This document shows, piece after piece, positions 41,150 to 50,491 of a stretch of 64,000 bases of DNA. The number at the start of each line of letters is the position of its first letter. Position 1 is the stretch's first letter. The DNA is from Stutzerimonas stutzeri. GTDB lineage: Bacteria; Pseudomonadota; Gammaproteobacteria; Pseudomonadales; Pseudomonadaceae. The notes beneath the pieces were generated by a model, which was not told where the DNA came from, searched no databases, and worked only from the letters and a program-made list of their open reading frames with translations. The position numbers were made by a program, and so were the translations under genes. The stretch lies in assembly GCF_000952685.1 (NCBI RefSeq), contig NZ_JYHV01000026.1, positions 60,804-124,803 on the forward strand, read 5' to 3'.

Positions 41150-41896
41150 TCATTGTATCCAGCGCGGATAAAATCCGAGCTGCTCCTGCCGTTGGACGTC
41201 CTGCATTTGCGCAACCTCGGCAGGCAGTGGCTTCGGGTCGCTTTCAGCAAGCGCTGCGTCCCCGCGGAAGAAGAAACGCCGTCCATCATCCAGAGTAAGA
41301 AACAACCCCAGGGCGCCATGTCCAGGCAGTTTCACCAGCACCAGCCGTTCGTCGCCAAACAGGTCCAGGCTTTCCTCGAACCCATAGAACGGCCGCTGAT
41401 CGAAGTGCAGCGGCTGCCACCTGACGCCATGGGCAAATTGCGTCGGAAGGACCGCAGGTGGCGTCGCGTTACGGGCGTAATGAATGCTTTCGGAGCTCGC
41501 CAGCACCGGCAGATCAGCGAAATCAGCCAACCCCGAGGCGTACTCCCAACGAGCACAGCCCAGCACGACCCGGTCAACCACCAGATGATCACGATCGAGC
41601 TGCTCGCGCACCGGCTGTACTGCACTGTAGCGCTTTTCCCGCCAGGGTATTTCGCTGTCCAATTGCTGGTCGATCTGCCGACCCAGCCCAGTGCCGAACA
41701 GCAATCGACTACCCCGGTGCTCAATCAACACGGCAATGTGGTTGACCGGCGGTGGTTCTACCCAGCCGCCGTCCCGCCAGGCGTATTCGCTACTGGTCGT
41801 GGTCTGCGCGGTACGCACCAGGCTAAAGCGCAGCTCCGCGGCGTTCACGATTCCAGACAGCAATATCAACGACAAGCCAACCATTCTCAGGCACAT
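41150..41896 (-). CDS. Secreted metallo-beta-lactamase-fold protein lacking the zinc motif
   Basis: 248-residue protein with an N-terminal signal peptide ending around VNAAE (residue 20). The order of strands and loops (AVLIEHRGSRLLFGTGLG, then VVLGCARWEYASGLADF, then LVKLPGHGALGLFLTL and FFFRGDAAL) follows the MBL fold. However, the expected HxHxDH is replaced by CARWEYASG and only the later His and Asp positions remain. It may have lost metal-dependent hydrolysis. It sits between the large PBP-like gene and an FMN-binding protein gene. I do not recognise a specific function. Confidence 0.7.
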   Translation of the reverse strand: MCLRMVGLSLILLSGIVNAAELRFSLVRTAQTTTSSEYAWRDGGWVEPPPVNHIAVLIEHRGSRLLFGTGLGRQIDQQLDSEIPWREKRYSAVQPVREQLDRDHLVVDRVVLGCARWEYASGLADFADLPVLASSESIHYARNATPPAVLPTQFAHGVRWQPLHFDQRPFYGFEESLDLFGDERLVLVKLPGHGALGLFLTLDDGRRFFFRGDAALAESDPKPLPAEVAQMQDVQRQEQLGFYPRWIQ

Positions 41897-41899
41897 GGC

Positions 41900-42829
41900 T
41901 CACGCTCCTGCATCGGGAAGAAAGGGTGAGCGTTGGGGTGCAGTGAATGCCAGCGGCAGGCGCGAACGCCTCAGCGTCCAGCGCCCCGGCGTCAATGCCA
42001 GCATGCGCTCCGCGCCAGGCGGTGCCTTGATACCCAACGCTGGGTATTGTTCAGGCCAGATCAGCTCGGCACGAGCCTGTACATGCAACAGATCGCCGCT
42101 GCTGAAATCGATCAACAGCAGTCCACAGCGCGGCTCGCGCTGCAAATTGCCAAGCGTGTTGAACAGCCGATTGCCGCTGTAGTCCGGCATCCAGAGCCGA
42201 CCGTCCTGGCCGATCTCGACGAAACCGGTCGGGCCGCCACGATGCGAGATATCTACTCCACCGCCCCGAGAATCCGAACTCTGAGTGGCGATGAACAGGG
42301 TGTCCGCCGCCTGCACCAGGCCCAGCCATTGTTCATCCAGGCCGAGACCTTCGAGCATTAACCCCGGCAGACGTGGGGTCGACTGCCAATCACGCGCCTG
42401 TATGTATTTCGGGCAATTGCCGAACGATTGCGCGACCGCAACGCTGAAGCCCCGCTCGTCGCTCTCGACGATTCGCCCGTTCATCCGGTTGCGCCGGCGT
42501 GTCGGCCACTCGAGTCCGAGCAACCCCACCGCGGCACGCGGCTGCAGCAAGGATGCGATCGGATCGTCGATTTGCGGCCGGGCACCGACACAAAGCAAGG
42601 CGGGATGCGGCGACCAGGCGAACCCGGCCGCGCCCCAGAGCACCGATGCATGAGGCTGCCCATCGCTGTCCACTGCCGCCACCAGCACAGCCGGCAGCTG
42701 CGCGAAAAATTCCCGATGCTGGTCCGGCATGAACGAGCGGATCATCCGGCTGCCTATCTGCTCGGCTTTTTCGCGAACGCCGGCGCGGGTCTGAACGGAT
42801 TGCTCGCCGACGTGGAAGGGACTGCTCAT
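41900..42829 (-). CDS. Pyridoxamine 5'-phosphate oxidase-family FMN-binding protein
   Basis: 309-residue protein of the split-barrel flavin-binding fold. The segment LPAVLVAAVDSDGQPHASVLWG (with HASVLWG near residue 60) and the later DISHRGGPTGFVEI and NRLFNTLGNLQREPRCGLL stretches are typical of the PNPOx-related family that often accompanies or is fused to ferredoxin reductases. No ferredoxin module is visible here. Substrate unknown. Three bases separate it from the upstream-strand neighbour at 41896, and it is 11 bases downstream of the GST gene, suggesting one leftward operon. Confidence 0.82.
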   Translation of the reverse strand: MSSPFHVGEQSVQTRAGVREKAEQIGSRMIRSFMPDQHREFFAQLPAVLVAAVDSDGQPHASVLWGAAGFAWSPHPALLCVGARPQIDDPIASLLQPRAAVGLLGLEWPTRRRNRMNGRIVESDERGFSVAVAQSFGNCPKYIQARDWQSTPRLPGLMLEGLGLDEQWLGLVQAADTLFIATQSSDSRGGGVDISHRGGPTGFVEIGQDGRLWMPDYSGNRLFNTLGNLQREPRCGLLLIDFSSGDLLHVQARAELIWPEQYPALGIKAPPGAERMLALTPGRWTLRRSRLPLAFTAPQRSPFLPDAGA

Positions 42830-42840
42830 AGCGGTATCCC

Positions 42841-43440
42841 CTATTCCAGACCGGGCATGCCGATGTACCCCGGCAGCTCACGAATGCGCGAACACCAGGT
42901 ACGTATTGCCGGATACGGGACGAGATCGATGCCGCCCTCACCCGCCAGCGCGGCATAGGGATACACTGCGATATCGGCGATGGTCGGCGCAGCGGTTTCG
43001 GCCAACCAGGCATGCTCGGTGAGCTGCTGTTCGACGATCTGCATAGCGGCGAGTGCACGGGCGGCGGTCAGCGTTTCGTCGATCGGCCGACGAAACAGCC
43101 GCCCTACCCGAGCAGTGGCCGGACCATGATGCATCTCGTTCGCCGCGAAACTCAGCCAGCCCACGATGCGCGCCTGGATCAGCGCGTCCTGTGAATACCA
43201 GGCCTCGTCGGCGTAACGGCGCGCCAGGTAGACGAGGATCGCCTGTGAATCAACCACTCGGTCATCGCCGTCTTCCAGAACCGGCACCTGCCCGCGCGGA
43301 TTGAGGGCGAGAAATGGAGCCTGCTTGTGCTCGCCCGCAAGCAGATTCACCGGCACCAGCTCGACCGGCTGGCCGATCAGGCTGAGAAACAGGCGCGCCT
43401 TGTAGCAGTTACCGGACAGGGTCAGATCGTAGAGTTTCAT
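42841..43440 (-). CDS. Glutathione S-transferase family protein
   Basis: 199-residue two-domain GST: thioredoxin-like N-terminal domain (1-80) starting MKLYDLTLSGNCYKARLFL, with the glutathione-binding RGQVPVLEDGDDRVVDSQAI (about 51-70), and an all-helical C-terminal domain ending WCSRIRELPGYIGM. The start is the ATG at 43440; the open frame continues upstream through the promoter region. It is divergent from a TetR regulator with a palindromic operator in between, so it is probably induced by an electrophile. Confidence 0.9.
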   Translation of the reverse strand: MKLYDLTLSGNCYKARLFLSLIGQPVELVPVNLLAGEHKQAPFLALNPRGQVPVLEDGDDRVVDSQAILVYLARRYADEAWYSQDALIQARIVGWLSFAANEMHHGPATARVGRLFRRPIDETLTAARALAAMQIVEQQLTEHAWLAETAAPTIADIAVYPYAALAGEGGIDLVPYPAIRTWCSRIRELPGYIGMPGLE

Positions 43441-43489
43441 CGTGTCGCTCCTTTGGGCTGAAGGCTGGAAAAGCACGACTGGATAATAG

Positions 43490-43503
43490 ACAGACCTGTC
43501 TGT
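43490..43503. promoter_or_regulatory. Probable TetR-family operator between GST and regulator genes
   Basis: Inverted repeat ACAGAC (43490-43495), CT, GTCTGT (43498-43503). It lies 50 bases upstream of the GST start and 86 bases upstream of the regulator start, where it could repress both. The sequence is typical in form of TetR operators. Confidence 0.6.
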
Positions 43504-43589
43504 ACACTGCAAGCGCAAAGTGTCACATGGATCGGCAATTTGGAGAGCGCTGAACCACTCCCGCATAATGGCCACCCGAGGAGACCTGC

Positions 43590-44150
43590 ATGGCAACGAA
43601 CAAGCGCGACCTACTGCTCAGCACCGCCGAGCGGCTGTTCTACACAGAGGGCTACCACGCCACGGGAATCGACCGGATTCTCAGTGAGTCGGGGGTGGCC
43701 AAGATGACGCTGTACAAGCACTTCAAGTCGAAGGAAGAGCTGATCCTGGCGGTGCTCGACGCGCGCCAGCAGCCAATGTTCGAGCGCCTGCGCGAAGCGC
43801 GCGACAGGCTGCCACCCCGCAAGGCACTGCTCGGGGTGTTCGAAGGGTTGAACAATATGATTCACAGCCCGAGCGCATTCTGCGGCTGTCTGTTCATCAA
43901 TGCCGCGGCCGAATATCACGACCGCGAACACCCGATTCACCAGCGCTCGGCCGCTTACAAGGCAGAGTTTCAGATGCACTTGCGCGGTCTGCTGGAGGCG
44001 CTCGACGCGCCGCAGCCGGAGCAACTCGCACGGCAACTGCAATTTCTGATCGAAGGTGCGCTGAGCATGGCGCACATCGAGGGGCCACGCGATCAGGCGC
44101 TGGTGGCCAGAGCGGCGGCCGAGCAGTTGTTGCAGGCCGCTGGCATCTAA
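43590..44150 (+). CDS. TetR family transcriptional regulator (GST operon)
   Basis: 186-residue regulator with an N-terminal helix-turn-helix (residues 8-54): LLSTAERLFYTEGYHATGID, then SGVAKMTLYKHFKSKEELI. The C-terminal domain contains CGCLFINAAAEYHDREHPIH, found in a subgroup that responds to electrophiles or xenobiotics. It is divergent from the GST operon and probably represses it and itself. Confidence 0.9.
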   Translation: MATNKRDLLLSTAERLFYTEGYHATGIDRILSESGVAKMTLYKHFKSKEELILAVLDARQQPMFERLREARDRLPPRKALLGVFEGLNNMIHSPSAFCGCLFINAAAEYHDREHPIHQRSAAYKAEFQMHLRGLLEALDAPQPEQLARQLQFLIEGALSMAHIEGPRDQALVARAAAEQLLQAAGI

Positions 44151-44163
44151 GGCAGGGGCTACC

Positions 44164-47100
44164 TTACCCCTGAGGCTCTTCCTTGACGCGGAACCAAGCG
44201 GCGTAAAGCGCTGGCAGGAACAGCAGGGTCAATGCAGTCGCAACAATCAAGCCACCCATGATGGCCACCGCCATCGGCCCGAAGAATACGCTGCGTGACA
44301 GCGGAATCATTGCCAATACCGAGGCCAGCGCAGTCAGCACGATAGGGCGGAAGCGGCGTACGGTGGCGTCGATAATGGCATTGAAACGATCCTGTCCGGC
44401 ACCGATATCCTGCTCGATCTGATCCACCAGAATCACCGAGTTACGCATGATCATTCCGGACAGCGCGATGGTGCCGAGCATGGCGACGAAACCGAACGGC
44501 TTGCCGAACAGCAGCAGGAACAGGGTCACACCGATCAGCCCCAGCGGCGCGGTCAGGAACACCATGGCCGAACGCGAGAAGCTCTTGAGCTGAAGCATCA
44601 GCAGGCTGATCACGACAATCACGAATAGTGGCATGCCGGCATTCACCGAAGCCTGGCCGCGGCTGGAGTCTTCTACGGTACCGCCAACCTCGAGCAGATA
44701 GCCGCTGGGCAGCGCGTCGCGAATCTCGCTCAGCGTCGGCTCGATCTGCTGCACCAGCGAGGCCGGCTGCTGATCGCCGTAAATATCGGCACGCACCGTC
44801 ACCGTCGGCAGGCGATTGCGGTGCCAGATCACGCCTTCTTCGAAGCCGTACTCCAAGGTGGCGACCTGCGACAACGGCACGCTGCGCCCGCTGTCAGTGG
44901 GAATCGCCAGACTCGGTAGCATCGAGAGCGTCTCACGTTCACGCGCGGTACCGCGCAGCTGGATCTCGATCAGCTCATTGTCCTCACGGAACTGGCCGGC
45001 AGTGGCGCCAGTGAAGGTGCGCTTGAGGAAATTGGACAACTCGACCGTACTCACCCCGAGGGCGCGCGCGCGGTCCTGATCGACATTCAGCCAGACCACC
45101 TTGCTCGGCTCCTGCCAGTCCAAATGCACGTTCGCGACGTAGGGGTTCTCACGCACCTTGGCCGCGACCTGGCGCGCCAGTTTGCGCACCACATCGATGT
45201 GCTCGCCCGTCACTCGGAACTGCACCGGGTAACCTACCGGAGGGCCGTTTTCCAGACGACTGATGCGACCGCGCAAGGTTGGGAAATCCTCACGCAACCG
45301 CTCGATCAGCCAGCTGCGAAGGGCCTCGCGATCCTCGATGCTTTTCGCCAGTACCACGATCTGGGCAAAGCTGGTAGCAGGTAATTGCTGATCGAGCGGC
45401 AGGTAAAAACGCGGCGAGCCATTGCCGACATAGGCGACGTAATTATCGATCCCTGCGCGGTCCTTGAGCATGTCTTCGAGACGGTGCACTTCGGCTTCGG
45501 TGGCCTTGAGCGAAGCACCTTCGGTCAACTTGAGGTCGACCATCAGCTCCAAACGACCCGACGCAGGGAAGAACTGTTGCGGAACCACGCGGAACAGGCC
45601 GATCGCACCGACGAAGAGCAGCAGGGTCAGCACGATCACCGTTTTGCGTCGCTGTACGCAGAATCGGATGACCCGCCGCACCCGCTGATAGACCGGTGTC
45701 GAATAGGGGTCGTGCCCGCCCTCGCCACCACCGTGCTTCTCCGCATAGCGCTTGGCCAGATCCGGCAACAGCTTCGCGCCCAATAGCGGGACGAATACCA
45801 CCGCCGCTATCCAGGACGCCACCAAAGCGATGGTCACCACCTGGAAGATCGAGCGGGTGTACTCACCCGTGCTCGATTGAGCCGTGGCAATCGGCAGAAA
45901 GCCAGCCGCGGTGATCAAGGTACCGGTCAACATCGGAAAGGCTGTGCTGGTCCAGGCGTAACTTGCCGCCTTGAGCCGATCGAAGCCCTGTTCCATCTTG
46001 ATGGCCATCATCTCGACCGCGATGATCGCATCATCCACCAGCAACCCGAGCGCCAGAACCAGCGCGCCCAGGGAAATCTTGTGCAGACCGATGTCGAGGT
46101 ACTGCATGGCGGCGAAGGTCATCGCCAGAACCAGCGGTATCGACAGCGCGACCACCAGGCCTGTGCGTACACCGAGCGAAAAGAAACTCACCAGCAACAC
46201 GATCGCCAGCGCCTCGATCAGCACCCGCACGAACTCACCGACACTGGTCTTCACGGCAGCTGGCTGGTCGGAAACCTTGCGTAGCTCCATGCCGGCCGGC
46301 AGTTCCTGCTGCAGCCGGGCAAACTCGCCCTCCAGCGCCTCGCCCAACATGAGAATGTCGCCACCGGGTTTCATCGAGACGGCGAGGCCAATCGCCGGCT
46401 CAGCCATGAAACGCATGCGCGGTGCCGGCGGATCGTTGAAGCCGCGGTAGACGTCCGCGACGTCACCAATGCGGAAGGTGCTACCGGCGACTCTGATAGG
46501 GAAGTCTCGAATCTCCTTGACCGTCTCGAAGTTACCGGTGACGCGCAGTTGAACGCGATCGCTGGGGGTTTCGACGAAGCCGGCGGACATGACGGTGTTT
46601 TGGGCCTCCAGTGCCTGCCTGACCGCTTCCAGCGGAAGGCCGAGAGTGGCCAGCTTGACGTTCGACAGTTCGATCCAGATTTTCTCGTCTTGCAGGCCGA
46701 TCAACTCGACCTTGCCGACGTTCTTCACACGTTGCAGCTGCAGCTGGATGCGATCGGCATAATCCTTGAGCACCGCATAGTCGAAGCCTTTGCCGGTCAG
46801 CGCGTAGATGTTGCCGAAGGTGGTGCCGAATTCGTCATTGAAGAACGGCCCCTGCACGCCGGCCGGCAACGTATGGCGGATGTCGCCAACCTTCTTGCGG
46901 ATCTGGTACCAGAGATCGGGGATCTGCTCGGAACGCAGCGAATCACGCGCCATGAAAGTCACGTTGGACTCGCCCGGCCGCGAGAAGGAGACGATGCGCT
47001 CGTACTCGCCGGTCTCCATCAGTTTCTTCTCGATGCGTTCAGTGACCTGGCGGGAAACTTCCTCAGCGGTCGCACCGGGCCACTGAGTCTGGATGACCAT

Positions 47101-47238
47101 CGCCTTGAAAGTGAACGGTGGATCTTCGCTCTGGCCGAGTTTGCTGTACGACAGCGCCCCTACGACTGCCAGCAACAGCATCAGATAGATGACGATCTGG
47201 CGATTGCCCAGCGCCCAAGCGGAAAGATTGAAGCGCAT
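44164..47238 (-). CDS. RND efflux pump inner-membrane permease
   Basis: 1024-residue RND transporter with 12 predicted helices and two large periplasmic loops. The proton-relay Asp pair lies in ALGLLVDDAIIAVEMMAIKM near residue 405, and the first helix is followed by the QSEDPPFTFKAMVIQTQWPG porter-domain start. It belongs to the hydrophobic/amphiphilic exporter type but to a branch distinct from MexB. I used the ATG at 47238, which has AGGAG upstream; a GTG three codons earlier overlaps that ribosome binding site. The adaptor gene precedes it by 5 bases. No outer-membrane channel gene is present. Confidence 0.93.
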   Translation of the reverse strand: MRFNLSAWALGNRQIVIYLMLLLAVVGALSYSKLGQSEDPPFTFKAMVIQTQWPGATAEEVSRQVTERIEKKLMETGEYERIVSFSRPGESNVTFMARDSLRSEQIPDLWYQIRKKVGDIRHTLPAGVQGPFFNDEFGTTFGNIYALTGKGFDYAVLKDYADRIQLQLQRVKNVGKVELIGLQDEKIWIELSNVKLATLGLPLEAVRQALEAQNTVMSAGFVETPSDRVQLRVTGNFETVKEIRDFPIRVAGSTFRIGDVADVYRGFNDPPAPRMRFMAEPAIGLAVSMKPGGDILMLGEALEGEFARLQQELPAGMELRKVSDQPAAVKTSVGEFVRVLIEALAIVLLVSFFSLGVRTGLVVALSIPLVLAMTFAAMQYLDIGLHKISLGALVLALGLLVDDAIIAVEMMAIKMEQGFDRLKAASYAWTSTAFPMLTGTLITAAGFLPIATAQSSTGEYTRSIFQVVTIALVASWIAAVVFVPLLGAKLLPDLAKRYAEKHGGGEGGHDPYSTPVYQRVRRVIRFCVQRRKTVIVLTLLLFVGAIGLFRVVPQQFFPASGRLELMVDLKLTEGASLKATEAEVHRLEDMLKDRAGIDNYVAYVGNGSPRFYLPLDQQLPATSFAQIVVLAKSIEDREALRSWLIERLREDFPTLRGRISRLENGPPVGYPVQFRVTGEHIDVVRKLARQVAAKVRENPYVANVHLDWQEPSKVVWLNVDQDRARALGVSTVELSNFLKRTFTGATAGQFREDNELIEIQLRGTARERETLSMLPSLAIPTDSGRSVPLSQVATLEYGFEEGVIWHRNRLPTVTVRADIYGDQQPASLVQQIEPTLSEIRDALPSGYLLEVGGTVEDSSRGQASVNAGMPLFVIVVISLLMLQLKSFSRSAMVFLTAPLGLIGVTLFLLLFGKPFGFVAMLGTIALSGMIMRNSVILVDQIEQDIGAGQDRFNAIIDATVRRFRPIVLTALASVLAMIPLSRSVFFGPMAVAIMGGLIVATALTLLFLPALYAAWFRVKEEPQG

Positions 47239-47243
47239 CCCCG

Positions 47244-48341
47244 TCACTCCTGAGCCGCCAGTGTGATCGGCCGGTTGTCTCGATCGACCGCCCTCACCGG
47301 CTGATTCTCGTGGAGCATCTGCACGCCGGCCAACACGACCCAGTCGTCGGCTTGCAAGCCTCCGAGGATCGGCACCGACGTTTCGCTGAAGGCACCGGTC
47401 TGCACCGTGACCCGCTCCAGCGTAGCGTCATCCTTGACTCGCCAGACATAGGCCTTGCCCTGCTCGGCGGTGACAGCCGAAAGCGGCACGGCAAGAGGCA
47501 CCTCGCCGTTGCTATGGATTGACACCAGAGCGCTTTGACCAAGCTCGGCGGGTACATCGGCATCCGCGAACGCGACACGTGCGGAGTAGGTACGCGACTG
47601 CTGGTCGGCAGCCGGTGACAGTTCGCGAATACGGCCCGGGTAGTGCTTGCCCGGATGCGACCAGATCTCCACCGAAACCGCCTGGCCGACCGAATAACGA
47701 TCCAGAGCCTGCTCCGGCAGGTTAATCGCCACTTCGCGCTCGCCATCGGCGGCCAGCACGAATGCCGTCTGGCCGGCAGCAACCACTTGGCCGACCTCGA
47801 TCCGGCGTTGCGCGATCACGCCCTCGTGAGTGGCTCGCAGAATGGCGTAGTCGACCTGATTGTTCGCCACATCGAACTCGGCCCGGGCCTGCTGCAGGCG
47901 CGCCAGCGCCGAGCGATAGGCATTTTCGGAGGAGTCGAATTGCGAACGGCTGACCAGTTGCCGATCCATCAGCGTCTTGTAGCGCTCACGTTCGGCTCGC
48001 GCGACCCGCAAGTTGGCTTCCGCAGCCGCGACCTGAGCACGGATTCCCTCGAGTTGCAGCCGTACGTCCTGCGGATCGAGCTTGGCCAGAGGCTGGTCCT
48101 TGCGTACTCGCTCGCCCGCCTCGACCATGCGTTCGGTCACCTTGCCGGAGATTCGGAATGCCAGTTCAGGCTCATAACGTGCGTGCACTTCGCCCGGATA
48201 GCTCTCGAACGCTTCGCTGGCCGGTTGCGGCTGAATCACCATCACCGGTCTTGCCGAGAGCGGCTCGGGCTCGCCGTTGCCGCATCCGGCCAGCAAGGCG
48301 AAACCAATGACACCGAGGAAAGGCAAGGCATGTCGGAACAC
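47244..48341 (-). CDS. RND efflux periplasmic adaptor (membrane fusion) lipoprotein
   Basis: 365-residue lipoprotein with lipobox LAGC (Cys20). The lipoyl halves and hairpin are visible: ISGKVTERMVEAGERVRKDQ (about 45-64), an alpha-hairpin rich in Ala/Arg/Glu (about 80-155), then ILRATHEGVIAQRRIEVGQ. It links the RND permease to an outer-membrane channel such as an OprM-type protein encoded elsewhere. It is divergent from a TetR regulator. Confidence 0.93.
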   Translation of the reverse strand: MFRHALPFLGVIGFALLAGCGNGEPEPLSARPVMVIQPQPASEAFESYPGEVHARYEPELAFRISGKVTERMVEAGERVRKDQPLAKLDPQDVRLQLEGIRAQVAAAEANLRVARAERERYKTLMDRQLVSRSQFDSSENAYRSALARLQQARAEFDVANNQVDYAILRATHEGVIAQRRIEVGQVVAAGQTAFVLAADGEREVAINLPEQALDRYSVGQAVSVEIWSHPGKHYPGRIRELSPAADQQSRTYSARVAFADADVPAELGQSALVSIHSNGEVPLAVPLSAVTAEQGKAYVWRVKDDATLERVTVQTGAFSETSVPILGGLQADDWVVLAGVQMLHENQPVRAVDRDNRPITLAAQE

Positions 48342-48379
48342 GTTGAATCTCTCTCTGTCGCAAGGCGGGTTTTAATACT

Positions 48380-48395
48380 TATACTGGCCGGTATA
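48380..48395. promoter_or_regulatory. Probable operator at the divergent efflux pump / TetR promoter
   Basis: Near-perfect inverted repeat TATACTGG (48380-48387) / CCGGTATA (48388-48395), 7 of 8 positions paired. It is 39 bases upstream of the adaptor gene and 43 bases upstream of the regulator. The TATAC / GTATA ends recall promoter -10 elements, so a bound repressor would block transcription. Confidence 0.55.
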
Positions 48396-48437
48396 GTAAA
48401 AATACCGAACTCACCAGTCTAGTATTAAAAAGCCGAT

Positions 48438-49091
48438 ATGACAGAAAACCCATCCGTACCCTCTGGCCCGGGCCGCCCGAAGGATCTCGCCAAACGCGAA
48501 GCCATCCTCGCCGCCGCTCAGGTGCTGTTTCTCAGTAACGGCTACGAGGGCAGCAGCATGGACGCTATCGCCGCAGAAGCGGGCGTCTCCAAGCTCACCC
48601 TGTACAGCCACTTCAAGGACAAGGAGGCGTTGTTCGGCGAAGCGGTGAAGACCACCTGCGAGACGCGCTTGCCGCGCAAGCTGTTCATGCTCGATGAAGG
48701 TTGTTCGATCAGGCAGGTGCTGCTGGATATCGGTCGTGCCTTCCATGAGTTGGTCAACAGCCCTGAATCCATTGGCCTGCACCGTCTCATGGTCGCCATG
48801 GCGCCGCAGAATTCCGCTCTGTCACGGATGTTCTTCGATGCCGGGCCGCAGCGCTTGCTGTGGGATCTGGAGCAGCTATTGACCCAGGCCAACCAGCGCG
48901 GCATGTTGAACACGGACGACCCCATGCGCGCCGCCGAGCACTTCTGCTCGTTGATCAAGGGCGCCGCGCATTTCCGTCTGCTGATTGGCTACGCGGAGCT
49001 GCCCGATACCGCCGAAGCGGATAAGCACGTACGGGACTGCGTTGCCTTGTTCATGCGAGCTTATGGGGTGGCAGATACCCCGAAAGGCTGA
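48438..49091 (+). CDS. TetR family regulator of the RND pump
   Basis: 217-residue AcrR/TetR-type regulator. HTH at residues 14-60: KREAILAAAQVLFLSNGYEG and AEAGVSKLTLYSHFKDKEALF. The C-terminal part resembles the AefR-like C-terminal domain found in efflux regulators (FHELVNSPESIGLHRLMVA). Divergent orientation from the adaptor gene and the palindrome between them argue that it represses the pump operon. Confidence 0.9.
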   Translation: MTENPSVPSGPGRPKDLAKREAILAAAQVLFLSNGYEGSSMDAIAAEAGVSKLTLYSHFKDKEALFGEAVKTTCETRLPRKLFMLDEGCSIRQVLLDIGRAFHELVNSPESIGLHRLMVAMAPQNSALSRMFFDAGPQRLLWDLEQLLTQANQRGMLNTDDPMRAAEHFCSLIKGAAHFRLLIGYAELPDTAEADKHVRDCVALFMRAYGVADTPKG

Positions 49092-49200
49092 GTCAAATCG
49101 GCTCGTTCGAGGAAACCAGAGCGCCGAAAGCCCCTTGGGTATGCGTGAGCGTCAGGGTGACTCATCTCGGCGCCAGCTGCATGGCGTTCGATCAGCGGTG

Positions 49201-50409
49201 TTAGTCGTGACTCAGCGCGCCGATCCGGTGAATGGACAGATCTGCGCCGTTGTACTCCTCTTCCTGGCTCAGGCGTATCCCAACGATCGCCCTGAGGAGG
49301 CCGTACACGAGGAACCCTCCAGCCAATGCAACCAGCACGCCCAACGCCGAGCCCAGTAATTGACTGGCCATACTGACACCGCCCAGCCCGCCCAACGCCT
49401 GTCGACCGAAGACACCACAGGCCAGCCCGCCCCAGACACCACACAAACCGTGCAACGGCCAAACGCCGAGCACATCGTCGATCTTCCACTTGTTCTGCGC
49501 TGCGGTGAAGGTCCATACGAACAAGACCCCAGCGACCACCCCAGTGATCAGCGCCCCGACCGGGTGCATCACGTCGGACCCGGCACAGACCGCCACCAGC
49601 CCGGCCAGAGGACCGTTATGCAGGAAGCCTGGATCGTTGCGACCGATGACCCACGCCGCCGCAGTCCCACCGACCATCGCCATCAGTGAATTGATCGCTA
49701 CCAACCCGCTGACGCCTTCGAGCGTCTGCGCGCTCATTACGTTGAAGCCGAACCAGCCGACGATGAGAATCCACGAGCCCAACGCCAGGAACGGAATATT
49801 GGACGGCGCAAAGGCTACCAGTCGACCATCGCGATAGCGGCCGTTGCGCCGGCCTAGCAGAGTGACCGCGCCGAGCGCCAACCAGCCGCCCATGCCATGC
49901 ACCACCACCGAGCCGGCGAAATCGTGAAACGGCGCGCCGAAACGTGCTTCCAGCCAGCTTTGCAGACCGAAGTTGCCGTTCCACATCAGCCCCTCGAAGA
50001 ACGGATAAATGAACGCAACGATCAGCAGCGTCGCGCACAGCTGCGGCCCGAACCGAGCCCGTTCGGCGATGCCGCCCGAAATGATCGCCGGTATCGCGGC
50101 GGCAAAGGTCAGAAGAAAGAAGAACTTCACCAGCGAATAGCCATTATCGACGACTAATTGGTCGGCCGGCTCCATGAAGGTCACGCCATAGGCGATCCAA
50201 TAACCGATGAAGAAGTACGCCAGGGTCGACACGGCAAAATCGGCAATGATTTTCGATAGGGCATTGACCTGATTCTTCAGGCGCACGGTGCCGACTTCGA
50301 GAAAGGCAAAGCCGGCGTGCATGGCTAGCACCATGACGGCGCCCATGAGGATAAAAAGAGTATTGGCGCCGTGAACCAGCACCTCCACCGCACTACTCGG
50401 GTTTTCCAT
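49201..50409 (-). CDS. amt: Ammonium transporter (Amt family)
   Basis: 402-residue channel with about 11 helices. Family signatures: MHAGFAFLEVGTVRLKNQVN (about 31-50), DFAGSVVVHGMGGWLALGAV with the first pore His, and VWPLHGLCGVWGGLACGVFG with the second. The C-terminal tail is short. No glnK/PII gene is beside it, unlike canonical amtB. I used the ATG at 50409 with AGGA nine bases upstream; one three codons earlier has no proper spacing. A sigma54-like promoter lies upstream. Confidence 0.93.
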   Translation of the reverse strand: MENPSSAVEVLVHGANTLFILMGAVMVLAMHAGFAFLEVGTVRLKNQVNALSKIIADFAVSTLAYFFIGYWIAYGVTFMEPADQLVVDNGYSLVKFFFLLTFAAAIPAIISGGIAERARFGPQLCATLLIVAFIYPFFEGLMWNGNFGLQSWLEARFGAPFHDFAGSVVVHGMGGWLALGAVTLLGRRNGRYRDGRLVAFAPSNIPFLALGSWILIVGWFGFNVMSAQTLEGVSGLVAINSLMAMVGGTAAAWVIGRNDPGFLHNGPLAGLVAVCAGSDVMHPVGALITGVVAGVLFVWTFTAAQNKWKIDDVLGVWPLHGLCGVWGGLACGVFGRQALGGLGGVSMASQLLGSALGVLVALAGGFLVYGLLRAIVGIRLSQEEEYNGADLSIHRIGALSHD

Positions 50410-50491
50410 TAACTGCATTCCTGCCGAGTGAAACGCACCAAAACAGCAAGCCTTCCCAGCCGCACGCACCATGATGCGTCACAAGCTGATT

